DNA from: Streptomyces longhuiensis
GTDB lineage: Bacteria > Actinomycetota > Actinomycetes > Streptomycetales > Streptomycetaceae
Assembly (NCBI RefSeq): GCF_020616555.1
Contig: NZ_CP085173.1
Span: 3,359,501-3,423,500, forward strand
DNA: 64,000 nt
Direction of reading: 5' to 3'
Made by a program: the position numbers and the translations under genes. The notes under the pieces were generated by a model. The model ran no database searches. It saw only the letters and a list, made by a program, of their open reading frames with translations, and was not told where the DNA came from. Shown here piece after piece: positions 62,193 through 64,000 of the stretch. The first letter of the stretch is position 1, and each line of letters opens with the position of its first letter.

Positions 62193-63407
62193 GTGCCCGA
62201 ACCCTCAGCGAACGAAGCCCCGGACCATCGCGACCGCCGTGCGAACCCCCACCCGCACTCCGCGACCCTGAAGCGCCTGGAGAAGTCGTCCGGGAGCCTC
62301 GCCGCGCAGGCCATCACGCGCATGGACGAGACGCTGCCGTGGTACCGGGCGATGCCACCGGAGAACCGCTCCTGGATCGGGCTGGTCGCGCAGGCCGGTA
62401 TCGCGGCCTTCACCGAGTGGTTCCGGCACCCGGACGCCCCCCAGGCGATCTCGACCGACGTGTTCGGCACCGCGCCGCGCGAGCTGACCCGGGCCATCAC
62501 GCTGCGCCAGACCGTGGAGATGGTCCGCACGACCATCGAGGTCATGGAGTCCGCGATCGACGAGGTGGCGGCGCCCGGCGACGAGTCGATCCTGCGTGAG
62601 GCACTCCTCGTCTACGCGAGGGAGATCGCCTTCGCGACCGCTCAGGTCTACGCGCAGGCGGCTGAGGCGCGAGGCGCGTGGGACGCCCGCCTGGAGTCCC
62701 TGGTGGTCAACGCGGTTCTCTCGGGCGAGGCCGACGAGGGTGCCGTCAGCAGGGCCGCGGCGCTCGGGTGGAACTCGCCGGAGCACGTGTGCGTGGTGCT
62801 CGGCACCGCTCCCGAAGGCGACAGCGAGCTCACGGTCGAGGCCATCCGGCGGGCCGCCCGGCACGCCAAGCTCCAGGTCCTGACCGGGGTACTCGGGGAC
62901 CGTCTCGTCGTCATCGCGGGCGGCAACAACAATCCGCTCCAGGTCGCGAAGTCGCTGATCGGCCCGTACGCGGCGGGTCCCGTGGTGGCCGGCCCCGTGG
63001 TGCCGGACCTGCTCGCCGCCACCAGGTCGGCGCAGGCCGCGGCCGCCGGGCTCAAGGCGTGCGGGGCGTGGCAGGACGCTCCACGCCCCGTTCTGGCGGA
63101 TGATCTCCTTCCGGAGCGGGCGATCGCGAGCGACCCTGCCGCGCGCGAGCAGTTGGTGGAGGAGATCTACAGACCGCTGGAGGAGGCCGGCTCGGCTCTT
63201 CTGGAGACGCTCAGCGTTTATCTGGAACAGGCGAGCAGTCTCGAAGGAGCGGCCCGGATGCTCTTCGTCCACCCGAACACCGTCCGCTACCGGCTCCGAC
63301 GTGTGACAGACGTCACCGGCTGGTCACCCTCCGATGTCAGGTCGGCGTTCACGCTGCGGATCGCGCTGATCCTGGGGCGCCTGGCCGACGCAGATCCTCA
63401 GTCGTAG
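62193..63407 (+). CDS. fasR: FasR, PucR-family activator of fatty acid synthesis
   Basis: A 404-residue PucR-family protein with no clear N-terminal sensor beyond a helical region, and a C-terminal HTH (YLEQASSLEGAARMLFVHPN; TVRYRLRRVTDVTGW, residues ~345-380). In S. coelicolor the orthologous FasR binds the fabDHPF promoter and activates it; here the gene sits directly upstream of fabD, as expected. GTG start with AAGG upstream. It is the regulator of the operon whose start closes the window. Confidence 0.92.
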   Translation: MPEPSANEAPDHRDRRANPHPHSATLKRLEKSSGSLAAQAITRMDETLPWYRAMPPENRSWIGLVAQAGIAAFTEWFRHPDAPQAISTDVFGTAPRELTRAITLRQTVEMVRTTIEVMESAIDEVAAPGDESILREALLVYAREIAFATAQVYAQAAEARGAWDARLESLVVNAVLSGEADEGAVSRAAALGWNSPEHVCVVLGTAPEGDSELTVEAIRRAARHAKLQVLTGVLGDRLVVIAGGNNNPLQVAKSLIGPYAAGPVVAGPVVPDLLAATRSAQAAAAGLKACGAWQDAPRPVLADDLLPERAIASDPAAREQLVEEIYRPLEEAGSALLETLSVYLEQASSLEGAARMLFVHPNTVRYRLRRVTDVTGWSPSDVRSAFTLRIALILGRLADADPQS

Positions 63408-63440
63408 CCCTTTGTCGGGGGTCTACAATTCCCCCTTCGG
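63408..63440. promoter_or_regulatory. Candidate FasR site in fabD promoter
   Basis: GGGGG (63417-63421) and CCCCC (63431-63435) flank TCTACAATT in the fasR-fabD gap, about 60-80 nt before fabD. It is an inverted repeat in the right position for FasR binding; a terminator of fasR is the alternative reading. Confidence 0.4.
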
Positions 63441-63496
63441 TTCTTCGTCCCTGTCCCCACGGGCGGCCGTGGCCGTCCACAAGAGAGAGTGTGAGA

Positions 63497-64000
63497 GTGC
63501 TCGTACTCGTCGCTCCCGGCCAAGGCGCTCAGACGCCCGGCTTCCTGACTCCCTGGCTCGACCTCCCCGGTGCCGCAGACCGCGTCGCCGCGTGGTCGGA
63601 CGCCATCGGGCTCGACCTTGCCCACTACGGCACGCAGGCCGACGCGGACGCGATCCGCGACACGGCCGTCGCTCAGCCTCTGCTCGTCGCGGCCGGACTC
63701 CTGTCGGCCGCCGCACTCGGCGACATCGCTCCCGACGCCGTCGCGGGCCACAGCGTCGGCGAGATCACCGCGGCGGCCTTCGCCGGGGTTCTCGACGACA
63801 CCGCCGCCCTCCAGCTCGTGCGCAAGCGCGGCCTGGCCATGGCCGATGCGGCCGCCGTGACCAAGACCGGTATGTCCGCCCTGCTCGGCGGCGACCCGGA
63901 GGTCACCGTCGCGCACCTGGAGAAGCTGGGTCTGACCCCGGCGAACGTGAACGGCGCCGGCCAGATCGTGGCCGCGGGCACCCTCGAGGAGCTCGCCGCG
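63497..64000 (+). CDS. fabD: Malonyl-CoA:ACP transacylase, 5' part
   Basis: Partial gene, open at the window end (168 codons). LVLVAPGQGAQTPGFLTPWL at the start and AGHSVGEITAAAFAG (Ser nucleophile of GHSxG) identify FabD, which loads malonyl onto ACP. GTG at 63497 with GAGAGAG upstream; GTG 63491 is an alternative. It is expected to be followed by fabH, acpP and fabF beyond the window. Confidence 0.96.
   Translation, partial: MLVLVAPGQGAQTPGFLTPWLDLPGAADRVAAWSDAIGLDLAHYGTQADADAIRDTAVAQPLLVAAGLLSAAALGDIAPDAVAGHSVGEITAAAFAGVLDDTAALQLVRKRGLAMADAAAVTKTGMSALLGGDPEVTVAHLEKLGLTPANVNGAGQIVAAGTLEELAA

Overview
The window is a high-GC actinobacterial chromosome segment, almost certainly Streptomyces. 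The support is frequent GTG and TTG starts, strong G/C third-position bias, and many streptomycete-type families (DUF2330, DUF3052, DUF2277, DUF4429, DUF1023 hydrolases). Gene content and order from the TerD cluster through AhpE-like peroxiredoxin, DUF3052 and aceE to fasR-fabD match the S. coelicolor SCO2367-SCO2387 neighbourhood as I remember it; I did not check this by search.

Layout. 0.1-10.5 kb: ordinary housekeeping and transport genes (GT87-PAP2 fusion, MHS transporter, DUF2330, O-methyltransferase, FHA protein, small enzymes, a DHA2 exporter with a C-terminal winged-helix domain). 10.7-12.3 kb: a HAD phosphatase and a GDT1/TMEM165 Mn transporter preceded by a recognisable yybP-ykoY Mn2+ riboswitch. 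12.5-21.2 kb: secreted HNH nuclease, PhoD-like phosphatase, FAD/NAD(P)-binding protein, DoxX, secreted Cu/Zn-SOD-like protein, DedA, and small or secreted proteins.

21.6-28.1 kb is a decayed composite island. A tRNA-Val(UAC) gene at its right edge (28.07-28.14 kb) is partly duplicated at 22.3-22.4 kb, where the copy abuts an internally deleted tyrosine-integrase relic; a separate tRNA-Ser 3' fragment lies at 26.5 kb. Inside are an arsenic cluster (arsI, an in-frame arsR/aquaporin chimera, arsC), a PQQ-propeller gene broken by one in-frame TGA, a NUDIX gene and a shattered XRE-type regulator.

28.3-34.8 kb: a coiled-coil membrane protein, a 29-bp tandem repeat, DUF4383, and a galactonate catabolic cluster (GntR regulator, dgoD, KDPGal aldolase, PfkB-type kinase) for the De Ley-Doudoroff route, followed by an FmdB-type zinc ribbon.

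34.8-44.1 kb is a Ter-type stress system. A three-gene minus-strand operon (CitE-like aldolase, a giant fusion of PRTase/TRSP and StiP-like domains, HAD phosphatase, with 4-nt overlaps) faces three TerD-family genes, a TerA-like gene and a DUF475 membrane protein. The giant protein carries a linker of 10-residue repeats encoded by a 30-bp DNA tandem repeat. 44.2-48.6 kb: peroxiredoxin, DUF3052 and aceE. 48.6-51.6 kb: an I36-type inhibitor and a divergent MFS/TetR pair with an inverted repeat. 51.7-58.8 kb: two paralogous DUF1023 hydrolases around a NarL-type two-component system, plus an acyltransferase. 58.8-62.1 kb: MerR/aldo-keto reductase with a classic 19-bp-spacer MerR promoter, serine hydrolase and pirin. 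62.2-64.0 kb: fasR and the start of the fatty-acid synthesis operon (fabD, cut by the window end).
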